This document shows positions 1-9,470 of a stretch of 24,282 bases of DNA, in pieces. Each line of letters starts with the position of its first letter. The stretch's first letter is position 1. The notes under the pieces are model-generated. The model was not told where the DNA came from and did no database searches. It was given only the letters and a program-made list of their open reading frames with translations. The DNA is taken from contig PJAB01000545.1 of NCBI GenBank assembly GCA_002887195.1, positions 1 through 24,282 of the forward strand, given 5' to 3'. The translations under genes and the position numbers were made by a program. This DNA comes from Chrysochromulina parva. Taxonomy: Eukaryota; Haptophyta; Prymnesiales; Chrysochromulinaceae.

Positions 1-491
1 TTTCATCCCTTCGCCCTTTGGCTGCTGCCGCCCCGGTGCTCGAAGCTGTTGGTGAGACGAGCATGCGCGTGCATTGGACGCTACCACCGCTGCTTCCAGG
101 CGCTCCACCGTTCACAGACGTCACGGTCTTCATCCGCGAGGGCGCTTTGGGTACTTGGAAGCCATTGGATTCGAAGACCACTCTAGTAACAGCCAGCGGA
201 GCAATTTCCTATTTGGCGTCGCGATGCAAGGCAGAGGTGACGGGGCTTTCTCCTGACGTGACTTACTTTTCAATGATCAGTGTGAAGAATGCTTGCGGTT
301 GGGGTCCCAGTTCCAAGGCAAGCATTCGCGGGCTTCAGCTGCCCTGCTCAGATGTGGAGGTGACAGGTACCAGCACGCGTGCGGAACGCGATGTCGAACT
401 TCGGAAGCGCGCCATAGACGTCGAGTCGGCGACCCTCGACACTCGGGTGCAGTCACGCATTCCCGACCCGAAGCGCGTGAAGAAGGAGTGA
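1..491 (+). CDS. Fibronectin type III domain protein, C-terminal part (5' truncated by window edge)
   Basis: The reading frame is open from the left edge (first full codon at position 3) to the TGA at 489-491, so only the last ~163 residues are visible. Residues equivalent to ~8-105 look like one fibronectin type III beta-sandwich: an N-terminal 'APVLEAVGETSMRVHW' strand with the conserved Trp, a central Tyr ('SYLASRCKAEVTGLSPDVTYF') and the late 'VKNACGWGPSS' strand. FN3 modules are binding or scaffold domains and have no catalytic role. The tail is basic and charged (RAERDVELRKR, ending PKRVKKE), with no membrane segment. There is no ATG in the first bases, so the start lies to the left or in an upstream exon. 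It converges with the dehydrogenase gene at 1363-2379. The FN3 call is fairly good; the protein's overall function is unknown. Confidence 0.6.
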   Translation, partial: SSLRPLAAAAPVLEAVGETSMRVHWTLPPLLPGAPPFTDVTVFIREGALGTWKPLDSKTTLVTASGAISYLASRCKAEVTGLSPDVTYFSMISVKNACGWGPSSKASIRGLQLPCSDVEVTGTSTRAERDVELRKRAIDVESATLDTRVQSRIPDPKRVKKE

Positions 492-1362
492 CGCGACTAT
501 AGAATATAGGCGCGCGCAGCGATCCGGTGAGGGCTGAAGGGCGAGGTGAGCAGAAAGAAGGCGGCGAAGAGGACCGCTGTCCTTGGGGTGCGCCGTCTTT
601 GGGCTTATTTGGTTTCGTGGATTGCCACTAGCATTCGTATTTCCCCACGTCCGCTCCGGTCTACGGTGTGAGTTCATCTCACCACAGTCTGAGTCACCTC
701 TCTCGCCTCCCCACCTCAGCGCCACCTCGTTTTCGCTTTTCCGGCATTCGATTCCGACATGCATTCCCCGGCTATGACCCGGCTATTACACGGATACACG
801 CTGCGTAAGTCGTAACACGCCGCGTTTCGACCCGTACCCTACGGTTAAACGGACTTAAAACATTCATAAAGCTCGAGGATTACACATTTACTAAAATGAC
901 GTCGGTTCTCGGTACGAATTCTTTTTTTCAGGAGGCTGCGACCTGCGAGCTCTGCGCCGGCTCCTCCCTGTGGGGTGCCGGCCTGGCCGGCATGCCGCTG
1001 ACCGGACGCGGGACCGGCTGACCGCCGGTGACCGGCGCGGCCGGCCGGCGTGTCACGGCACACGGGTCAAAGCACAGCGCAGCCGGCTCGCCATCTTCAG
1101 CAGTGGCACTCTGGCGGAAAAGTCCACTTCAGGTTTTGTCGAAACCTGATCTTTACAAAATAGCTGATGAGTTTCGTCAATTCACACTGAAGAGATAATC
1201 GCCCATCAACGTGCACAGTGTAGACAGACGTGTTCCCGCGACGACGCGCGCGTCGATATCTGAAGTCGTCCGGAGAGGGGAGGTGCCGAGACGGTCACTC
1301 TCTACCGACTCTCCGTGGACAACGGTCCGCGAGCATATGCGCTGCGGTGCGCGAGCTCGCGC
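492..1362. other. Convergent intergenic region, no gene seen
   Basis: This 870-bp gap lies between two converging genes and probably holds both 3' UTRs and polyadenylation signals. I see no convincing ORF, tRNA or rRNA. It contains a CCGG-rich patch (about 955-1055) with a GCCGG-TGA-CCGGC hairpin at 1024-1036, AT-rich stretches around 845-900, and a perfect 7-bp stem at 1130-1148. Confidence 0.5.
1130..1148. other. Short perfect inverted repeat
   Basis: CAGGTTT (1130-1136) pairs exactly with AAACCTG (1142-1148) across a 5-nt loop. It lies about 215 bp beyond the stop codon of the dehydrogenase gene, in the convergent gap. It may be a 3' processing element, or chance. Confidence 0.3.
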
Positions 1363-2379
1363 TCAGTCCGCCGCGCGTGGCCCCAGCCTGTTGATAATCG
1401 AGCTGAAGTCGAGGTGTCCATGGCCGAGCCTCTGGTGCTCCTCGAAGAGATCCTTTGCGAGCCTGCCCATGCGTACATCGAGCCCCGAACTCTCGGCGGC
1501 GTCGAGGGCGAGCTTGAGGTCCTTCACCATCAGGTCCGTCATGAAGCCGGGGGCGAAGCCCTTGGACGCGGGGGCCGTCGCCATCACGCCCGGGAACGGA
1601 TTGTAGACCTCGAGAGACCAGTTGCGTCCTGAGGAGGCGAGCAGAATCTCGCTCAATTTCTCGGGCGCGAGGCCTGCGCGCACGCCCATCGAGAGCGCCT
1701 CGGTGGAGCCGATCATGTGGATCGCAAGCAGCATGTTGTTGCACGCCTTGGCCACCTGCCCCGCGCCCGCAGGCCCCGCGTGGAAGAGCTTCTTGCCCAT
1801 CGCGCCCAGCACCGGCTTCGCCCGCTCAAACGTCTCAGGAGCGCCGCCGCACATGAAGGCGAGCGTGCCGGCGGCGGCGGCCGCGGTCCCGCCCGACACG
1901 GGCGCGTCAAGGAAGCCGAAGCCGCGCTCCGCTGCCGCCGCACCGAGCTCACGCGCTGTTTGCGAGTCGATGGTGCTGCAGTCGACGAGAGTGGCGGCGC
2001 TCGAGGTGCGGCTCAAGAGGCGACTCTGGCCGAGGTAAAGCTCAACGGCGTGCTTGCCGGTAGGAAGCATCGACACAATGTAGTCAGCGCCCTCGGCGGC
2101 CGCCTCGACGGTAGAGGCGACACGCAGCCCAGCCGCCGCCGCCGCGTTCCGTGCCTCCACGGCTGGATCGAAGGCGGTCACCTCGAAGCCCGCCTTGTGC
2201 AGATTCAGCGCCATGCCGCGGCCCATGTTGCCGATTCCATAAAAGGCGACCTTGGCAGAGCTACTGCACGTGCTCGCGTACCTGACCGCGTGCCTCGCCA
2301 ATTGCGGCATCGCCGAACGCCGATGATGACGCGCGTGGAGCGAGGACGGAAACTTGCTAAATAGGTGAAAAGCGAGCAC
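1363..2379 (-). CDS. HIBADH: 3-hydroxyisobutyrate dehydrogenase, mitochondrial
   Basis: This 338-residue single-exon protein belongs to the beta-hydroxyacid dehydrogenase family. It oxidises 3-hydroxyisobutyrate to methylmalonate semialdehyde with NAD+ in mitochondrial valine breakdown. The nucleotide-binding motif GIGNMG is at residues 48-53. The substrate-binding signature DAPVSGG is at 158-164, followed by GTLAFMCGG. The catalytic-lysine block GAGQVAKACNNM is at 205-216, with K211 the expected catalytic Lys and N215 the conserved Asn. A distal Lys motif MVKDLKLAL is at 284-292. The first ~40 residues are rich in Arg, His, Ser and Ala and have no acidic residue, as in a mitochondrial presequence. 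Length matches the animal enzyme. Met1 at 2379 is used, but Met24 is also possible. The start is only 97 bp from the end of the large gene upstream on the same strand. Nothing is missing from the active site. Confidence 0.93.
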   Translation of the reverse strand: MLAFHLFSKFPSSLHARHHRRSAMPQLARHAVRYASTCSSSAKVAFYGIGNMGRGMALNLHKAGFEVTAFDPAVEARNAAAAAGLRVASTVEAAAEGADYIVSMLPTGKHAVELYLGQSRLLSRTSSAATLVDCSTIDSQTARELGAAAAERGFGFLDAPVSGGTAAAAAGTLAFMCGGAPETFERAKPVLGAMGKKLFHAGPAGAGQVAKACNNMLLAIHMIGSTEALSMGVRAGLAPEKLSEILLASSGRNWSLEVYNPFPGVMATAPASKGFAPGFMTDLMVKDLKLALDAAESSGLDVRMGRLAKDLFEEHQRLGHGHLDFSSIINRLGPRAAD

Positions 2380-2476
2380 ACTGCAGTCCGGTTCAGCGTA
2401 GCTATTGTAGGGTTTCTTTCTAACAAGCCTCTAACACGCCCGCGTGCGTGAGAGAGTCCGCCCCCCATTTTCTGAC

Positions 2477-3562
2477 TCACATCGCCTTGGCTCGCCTCAG
2501 CTGCGATCGGACGAGCTGACGACGCGGCTCCTTGAGCTCTGGCAGGATGCCCGCCTCGTGTACGGAGCGGTGCACGTGCTCGATGACAAGGCGCAGACGA
2601 TCGACCAAATGAGGCAACGACTTGGCCGACTTGAAGTACTCATCAGCCGCGCGCGCAAGGAGCTCGATGAAATCTCCGTACGCGAGATGCAGCGCCTCGT
2701 GCTCACCCGTGTACTCACTGGGAGGGTCGACGAAGAGCGTCTTCATGATGAAGGCGCGCGCCTGCACGACCGAGAGCCGCGTGCCAATGATGGCGGCGCG
2801 CTGGAGCATCATCTGTGGGGAAGAGGGCGGGAGCGCCGTGGTGAGCACTTGCATGCGGGGCAGAGGAGCATCTGCGCCAAGCAGAGGCGCGCACGCTCAC
2901 CTGGGCTTCCTTGCAGCTGAGCATGTCGGTGCGTGTCTCGCGCTCGTCCGCCTTGGCCCAGTGGCTGTAGATCTCGCGCAGCTGCCGGCTGAGCTCGCGC
3001 ACCAGGTTACGGCACTCTGGGGATTGACGTAACTCGAGCCGCAGAGCATCGAGCGGAGGATCTCTGGCGGCCACCAGCGCTTCGGCATCGAGTACTTGCT
3101 CGAGTGCCTCCTTCACCGTGGCGTTCGTGACGCACGGCAAAGGCCGGAACGTCTCGATTGCGATCGAAATCAGCCCTTGAAAGAACGCATCGAAGGTGAG
3201 CTGCATGGCACCCACCTCAGCCTCGTGCGTCTCGCCCCTGACGCACGTGAGCGCATGCTTCGGCAGCAGTGCGTCGAGAGCGACCTGATTATGGATCCGG
3301 CCTGAGCGCCCGCCATGCCCACCCTGTGTGAGCTTGGCGCTCTTGCACACGTCCCAGAAGTCTTCCATTCGAATTCGTGGTGACCCTTCCTTGGCCGCCG
3401 CGAGCGCTGCCAAGTCCTTGGGGCTTTTGGGGGACGGGCTGTGGAGCTTTGGCGTGCCGATGCTCACCCCGAGCCCGCCACCGCCGCCGCCAAAGGCCTT
3501 TGCGACAACAGCAGCGGCAATGGGCGAGGGCGTGATGGCCGATGCGGATGAGAGCGGGGATA

Positions 3563-3624
<62 letters not shown>

Positions 3625-5547
3625 GCCGCCGCAGCCGCAGCCGCGTCCTTGGTAGTGTCGGCATCCTCTTCCTTCTCGTCCTCGTCACTGTCCTTGGTAG
3701 TGTCCTCGTCCTCGTCCCCGTCGTCCCCGTCCTCGACCTCCTCCTTGCCTGGCAAAGCTAGGCGGACGGAGCGCTTCCGGTGTGAATGTGAACGTGCCTG
3801 TTGGCCCGCTGCCTGCTGCGCCCTTGCTCGCTCATCACGTTCCTCCTTCTCCCGCGCGGCGTTCCGGTCCGAGATGTCGAGGAAGAGCTCCTCGATCTCG
3901 GCTGCCTTCTCCTTGAGCACGCTCTCGAGACCCTTGTCCATCTTGACCCCTCGCTCCTCGAATGTGCGCCTCACCTGTGGGAAGTGGGGGCGGGCGCCGT
4001 GGTGAGCACTTGCATGCTGGACCCCTCGCTCCTCGAATGTGCGCCTCACCTGCTCAAGTAATCAAGCGCAATCAAGCGCAATCAAGCGCAATCCAGAGCA
4101 ATCCAGAGCAATCAAGAGTGCCTCACCTGCTCGAGCGCCGCCTTCGCGTTCACGCGCGAGACGGCCTTGAGGACTCCGTTAGGTAGTGACGAAGCCGAGC
4201 CGAAGAGCTTGAGTGGGTTTTCAATGTCGAGCACCTCGGTCGCGGCTAGCTCGCCGTTGACGAAGAGGCGCAGCGTGTACCTTCCCCACAGCACCTGATG
4301 AAGGAAACGATCAGTGGCACTCAGGGAGGCATTCGGTGACATTCAGGGAGGCTTTCAGCGGCGGTCCACGCATGGGCAGCACGAGTTCCCCACAGCCCAC
4401 CTCACTTCCCCACAGCCCACCTCATGCAGCTCGGTTACCTCCCATCCTCTCACAATCAAGCGCAATCAGGAGCAATCAAGAGCGCCTCACCTCATGCAGC
4501 TCGGTCGCCTCCATCATCTCACGGTACTCCTCGAGCGCCGAAATGAGGTCAGCCGGGGTCAGCCGAAAGGTCTTGGCGCCATCGTCGACGACGTAGCTGA
4601 GTGCACGGGCGCCTGGGCTGCCATTGGGATCTTCGGCATCGAGCGCCTTGATCTCGAGGTCACCGTACCTGAGAGGGAGGGCGGGGGGTGCGATACAGGG
4701 AGCGTGAGAGGGAGGGTAGGGGGTGAGAGGGAGGGCGGGGGGCGCGATACAGGGAGAGTGATTCGAAGGGACCAACCAGTGGTCATCAGTGGTCATCAGC
4801 GGTCATCAGCGGTCATCAGCGGTTATCAGTGGTCATCAGTGGTCCTCGAGAGCACTCAAGAGCGTGTTCGATCGCAAAGTCTGGCGCGCACGCGTCCGTC
4901 TTCTCCACACGTCCCTGGAGCTTCTCACTGACGAACGTGCGCTCATCCAGCCCACGCAGCAGAGCCTCGGGCTTGCCCTTGGCCGTCTTGCCGGTAGCGA
5001 CCCAGCGCAGCGTCACCTCTCGCCCCTCGACCAACTCGATCACGGCGAGAGCTTCGAGCTGCGTGTCCTTGCGCCGGACGACCTTACCCATCCATTTGAG
5101 CGCGTTGAGTTTACCGGTAGTGGCATCGTCCTCCTCCGCATGGGGCAAGACCAGGGGCTTGGGCGGGCGCACCGGTCGCGTCGCCGGCACGCGCACGCCA
5201 TACGTGCCGTTCTCGCGATCGATGATCGTCGGCGGATCCGGGTCTAACGGCAGCAGGTGGGCGCGTAACCGGCTGGCAAACTTGGAGCCTCGAAGGCTCT
5301 CCATCTCGAGCGTGGCGCTGACCTCGTCGCCTCCGACGCCGGTGCGGTTGCCGTACGCGTCGCGAGCGATCAACGTCATGTCGTACCAGTCGGGCTGTGG
5401 CAGCAACTTTTTGCGAGGGGGGTTGGCGCTGGCGCACAGGCCCCGCTCTCCAGGGAGCTCGACGAGGGTGCACCGATGTGCACACGTACCGCCCGGGATC
5501 ACCTCGAAGTAGATGGGCTCTGTGCAGATGGTGCCGCGGCAGCGCAC
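2477..5547 (-). CDS. Exons 2-6 of the kelch/filamin gene (C-terminal ~815 residues)
   Basis: This is the 3' half of the gene above, described separately because its exons look like unrelated ORFs. Exon 2 (5547-4856) holds the last filamin-type repeats (RDAYGNRTGVGGDEVSATL, ENGTYGVRV), then a charged stretch. Exons 3 and 4 (4668-4491, 4294-4127) are mixed alpha/beta and unrecognised. Exon 5 (3974-2901) starts VRRTFEERGVKMDKG, then has a coiled-coil-like charged helix, an acidic tract with a repeated DEDEDTTKD-like unit, about 22 Gly from a CCG array, and an alpha-helical pair (RMEDFWDVCKSAKL, about residue 2065; LTFDAFFQGLISIAIETF, about residue 2125). That pair resembles EF-hand-like cassettes of protist flagellar proteins but lacks clear calcium loops. 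Exon 6 (2812-2477) is helical and ends RRAKAM. No catalytic motif is seen. Confidence 0.65.
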
Positions 5548-6296
5548 CTGCAGAGCATGGGTGCCGATGCGAGTGTAATCAAGTGTAATCAAGTGTAATC
5601 AAGTGTAATCAAGTGTAATCAAGTGTATAATCAATTGTAATCAATTGTAATCAATTATAATCAAATGTAATCAAATGTAATCAAGTGTTATCAATGTGTG
5701 GGATGTCACCTGCAGAGCATGGGTGCCGACGCGAGTGCTATTGGGGCGTAGTGCGAGGGGTCCGAACAGATGCTGCGGTGCCTGTACCCCAAGGTGACGG
5801 CTCACTCCCTCGATGACGCCCCACGAGCGTGCCGCGCGCTGTCCTGAGCGCGTGGCGGGCGAGGGGCTTCCTCTGGCCGGGGAGGCGGGCGGCGAGGTCG
5901 GATCGCTTCGCTTGGCCGGGACGGCTGTCAGCAGTGCCTCGAGCTGAGCTGGCGCGAGCTCGCAGCAGTTGCCGAACACGTCGTGCGGCTGCACCATCAC
6001 GACGAGGGGCTCGCCCGCGCGAACGACGCACGCCTCGGGCGCGATCGTGAGGGTCGTCATGCTCGGATCGGCCGCTGCGGGCACCACCGTCACCGCGCAG
6101 CACGGCCCATCCGCCCCGTTGATGGCGACCCCAACTTGGAGCAAGCCCACCTGGGTAGGCGCGGTGTACCCGCACGTGTATTGCCCATTCGCATGGTCGA
6201 CCACGCCGCACGTGTCCAACTTGGACGTGAGGAGGAGCAACGCCGCGGGAGGGCCCTCGGCCGCCGCCTCCGACGCCCCGTCATCCTTAGGGGGCT

Positions 6297-6342
<46 letters not shown>

Positions 6343-7751
6343 TGCGAGTCGTCCCTCGTACGTCTGCGGCTCCTCACGTGTGCTCAACACGACGCTGTCG
6401 CCTCCGCGCTTTCGGCGCAGCCCGTTGATGTTGCACGCGGTGACGCGCAGCTCGGTGCGTGCGCCGGCCACCGCCACGCTCGCACCCTTGCCGCTCATCG
6501 TGCTCGTGCCTGCGACCGTCTGACCAACCAGCAAAAAGTCAATCGGCGCTGTCTCGAGCGCATGCGGCGGCTTGCCCTCGGCGGCACGCACGGCGAAGCA
6601 GACGGTGATGTGCACCTCGCCCTCGGCGATCGCGCCATCGAGCCTCGGGCAGACGACCTCGAGCGCATCGGATGCCAGCACGCGCGCGGGGACCATCATA
6701 GACGACCTCGTCACATCGCGAAGACGCACCCCCCCGCTGTGCATCGCGGCCGCATCTGGCCATGCAAAGCGCACGGCAGCGCTCGCTCGCTCCGTGGGCA
6801 CAAAGTGGCGGCCGTGCAGCCTCAGAGGCGTACCGCCCCCCACACTCGCCGCCTGAGGCGTCACGCCGAGCAGCGCGCAGGCAAAGCTGTCGATCTCGAG
6901 CATCTCGGCCGTCGGAGATTCAATCTCGGATGCGTCGAGCCCGCCAAAGAGCAACAAGCACCCTTCGACCACCGCCGCCGCCGCGTGCGAGCGGGACAGC
7001 CCGAGCAGGCCGGGAGAGCCGAGCACCGTCACGGGCGCATGGCGCGTCGGCGGCACCGTTCCCATCGACGCTGCCCCATTACGCATCGGGGCCTCGTGGG
7101 TGAGCTGCATCGGCATCGGCATCGGCATTGGCGTCGTTACCAACGGCGGGAGCCGCTCGGGACGGCGCTCGGCGTGCTCGAGGCCGAGATCGAGGGGCAG
7201 TCCGCACGGCAGCCCGCAGTGCGTCCAGAAGCCATCGCCGCCCGCCGCCGTGCGCCCCGTGAGGGTGAGGAGCGCGGCGTCGGGCACCGCGCGGCCCGAG
7301 CCGTCCCCATCGCGCCCGCCGAGCACAAGGATACGTCCATCGAGCGAGTGCATGCTGTGGAATGCGCGTCTCGTCGCCGGCCAGCCGCACAGCTCCGGCT
7401 GCGACCAGGTGCCCGTCGACGGCTCGAGCACGTGCAGGTCACTCAGCACGATGCGTGCGCGAGTGCGATCGTCCACCGGGAGCCGCAGCAACCGAACCTC
7501 GTCGGAGAGATCCTCATACCCCACGCCGCCGTGCACGAGCAGCCGCGCACTGATGCCCGCGACGGCGCCGCTCACGCACATGGCATGGGCGCAGCGCGCC
7601 GCCGGTGGCCGCCCGTGCGTCCGCAGCCGCCGCCAGACGAGACGCACCGTCGGGACCGCTACGTCTCGATGATGGAAGCCATCATCCGGCAACGCGAGCC
7701 GCTCCATCTGGGCACACAAGAACTCGTCGGTGAGGATGAACTCGTTCACCC

Positions 7752-7785
<34 letters not shown>

Positions 7786-7856
7786 AAGCGCCATTGTCAC
7801 GTGTGCCGTGTACACCATCACGTCTAGCTCCGTGGCGGCCTTCTCCGTGGCGAGCA

Positions 7857-7890
<34 letters not shown>

Positions 7891-9293
7891 AGCCGCTCCA
7901 TTCTCCGCGGCGGCCTTCTCCGCGGCGGCCTTCTCCGCGGCCTTCTCCGCGAGCCTCATGCGCTCTGCCTTTGACAACGGCGCGTTGGCTCTGGCCTTTT
8001 CCAGCTTGGCCCTCTCGGCCTCCGCCTTCTCCTTCGCCGCCTGCTGCGCCGCCGCCTTCTCTGCGGCGGCCTTCTCCGCCGCCGCCTTCTCCGCCACCGC
8101 CCTCTCGTACTTGGCGATCGCTGCGGCCGCCTTTTGGATCGCCGCCGCATCGTCGTTTGCGAGCGCCTCTTCGAGCGCGAACGAGAGACCCATCGGGGAG
8201 CGCGTGCGCGGCCCGTGCCGCATGAGGGCCACCACCGCGGCTGCCTCCTCCTCCTCGACTGGGGGGTGCGCTGCAGCATGCTCCATCGCCGCCTGGATGA
8301 CCTCCGGGTAGCCCATCGCCTCGATCTTCGCCATGCGCCCAAGCAGCACGCCCGCAATGTACTGCGGCGATTCGCGGTCCACCCAGTCATCCTTCTTGGG
8401 CGGCTTACGCAGGCTCGGCCGCGCTGACGATGGCGGCACGGTGAGGTCGGCGCTCAAGACGGCGTCCGAGTCGGCGCTGGGGTCCGCGCTGGGGTCGGCG
8501 GCGGCAGCCTTTGTATTGGGGAGGGCACCTTCGGATCGGACGGAAGTGAGGAAGGCACTCGACGAGGCCTCCTCCGACGCCTCCGACGCCTTCGCGTCTC
8601 CCGCGGTGCCCTCCTCCTCCGCCGCCGCCTCGGCGCCGCTGATGATGCCGGTGCGATGCCACCAAGTTCCTAATTTGGAAGCCGAGGCGGCGGCGGATCC
8701 ACTTCCTAATTTGGATCCACTTCCTAATTTGGATCCACTTCCCGTCGTCGCCGCGCCCGCGCCCGCACCTCCAGCGCCGACGCCGCCAACCCCAACGGCA
8801 GGCGGGCTTGCCTCAGGAGCGCGCGCCGTACTGTGCGCCGCCAACGGCCGGCTGCCCAGCGGAGATCGTATCTCGCCACCGAAGCTCCACAAGACGTGAC
8901 CGGTCGCAGCGAGGGTGTGATGGCGCCGGGGCACGAACGAAACCCCGCGCTCGATGCCGCCGCCGCTGATCGTGATCAGCTTCTCGAGGCCGGCCGAGGG
9001 GGCGCCTAGATGAACTGACTTCTTCTCCAACTCCGCCAACGCCTCCTCTGAGGGCTCGAAGGGCATCTCCACCTTCAGCCATCGCCACTCAACGGCACCG
9101 CCCCCCCCGGCCTGCTCGAGCGCGCTGAGCGCGGCGTCGGCCTTGGCATCGAGGAGCTCGAGCTCCTTCTTGAGCTTGAACATCTCGCGCCGCATCTCAT
9201 GGAGCTCATTCTTCAAGCGCTCGAGCGGCGAGAGCTCCCTCGTCGGGGACGGGGCGTCGTCGCTCAAGGGCGACTGCAGGGAGTGCGGCGAGG

Positions 9294-9325
<32 letters not shown>

Positions 9326-9421
9326 GCCTTAGCTGGCGATGGCTTCGCTGGTGATTGCGACGGCAATTGCTGCTGGTGCTGGTGCTGGTGCTGGTGCTGG
9401 TGCTGGTGCTGGTGCTGGTGC

Positions 9422-9470
<49 letters not shown>

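Larger units (their letters stand above)
3975..4126 (-). other. Intron 4 of the kelch/filamin gene (152 bp, or 77 bp with the upstream acceptor)
   Basis: The donor is GAGCAG|GTGAGG (GT at 4126-4125), phase 0. Two acceptors fit. AG at 4051-4050 gives a 77-bp intron; AG at 3976-3975 gives 152 bp. Both precede the same 30-bp exon start (GTGAGGCGCACATTCGAGGA...). The 75 bp between them has no stop and is in frame, so either choice yields protein. Decamers AATCAAGCGC / AATCCAGAGC fill 4059-4119. Confidence 0.7.
4669..4855 (-). other. Intron 2 of the kelch/filamin gene (187 bp)
   Basis: The donor is CTTGA|GTGCTC (GT at 4855-4854) and the acceptor is CCTCTCAG|GTACGG (AG at 4670-4669). This is the only phase-2 intron; joining gives ...EHALE-YGDLEIK... 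in frame. It consists of six decamers (4781-4840), then a 37-bp G-rich unit present twice (4671-4707 and 4725-4761, two mismatches) that forms a polypyrimidine tract on the coding strand. Confidence 0.65.

Noticed and set aside
780..850. GTTTCGACCCG near a possible tRNA T-arm
   Set aside because: No acceptor stem, D-arm or anticodon arm can be paired around it.
2477..4049. Treating the 3' exons of the kelch/filamin gene as independent small genes
   Set aside because: Every junction has GT-AG signals in a matching phase, and the apparent starts are a GTG or lie within intron sequence.
5571..5700. Regular tandem array considered as a CRISPR-like array
   Set aside because: The unit is only 10 bp with no unique spacers, lies inside a eukaryotic intron, and has no cas-type gene near it.
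5983..7827. Long plus-strand open frame (614 codons) opposite the kelch/filamin exon
   Set aside because: It is rich in Arg and His with no domain pattern, a typical antisense shadow of GC-rich coding DNA. The minus strand carries kelch, IPT and filamin motifs.
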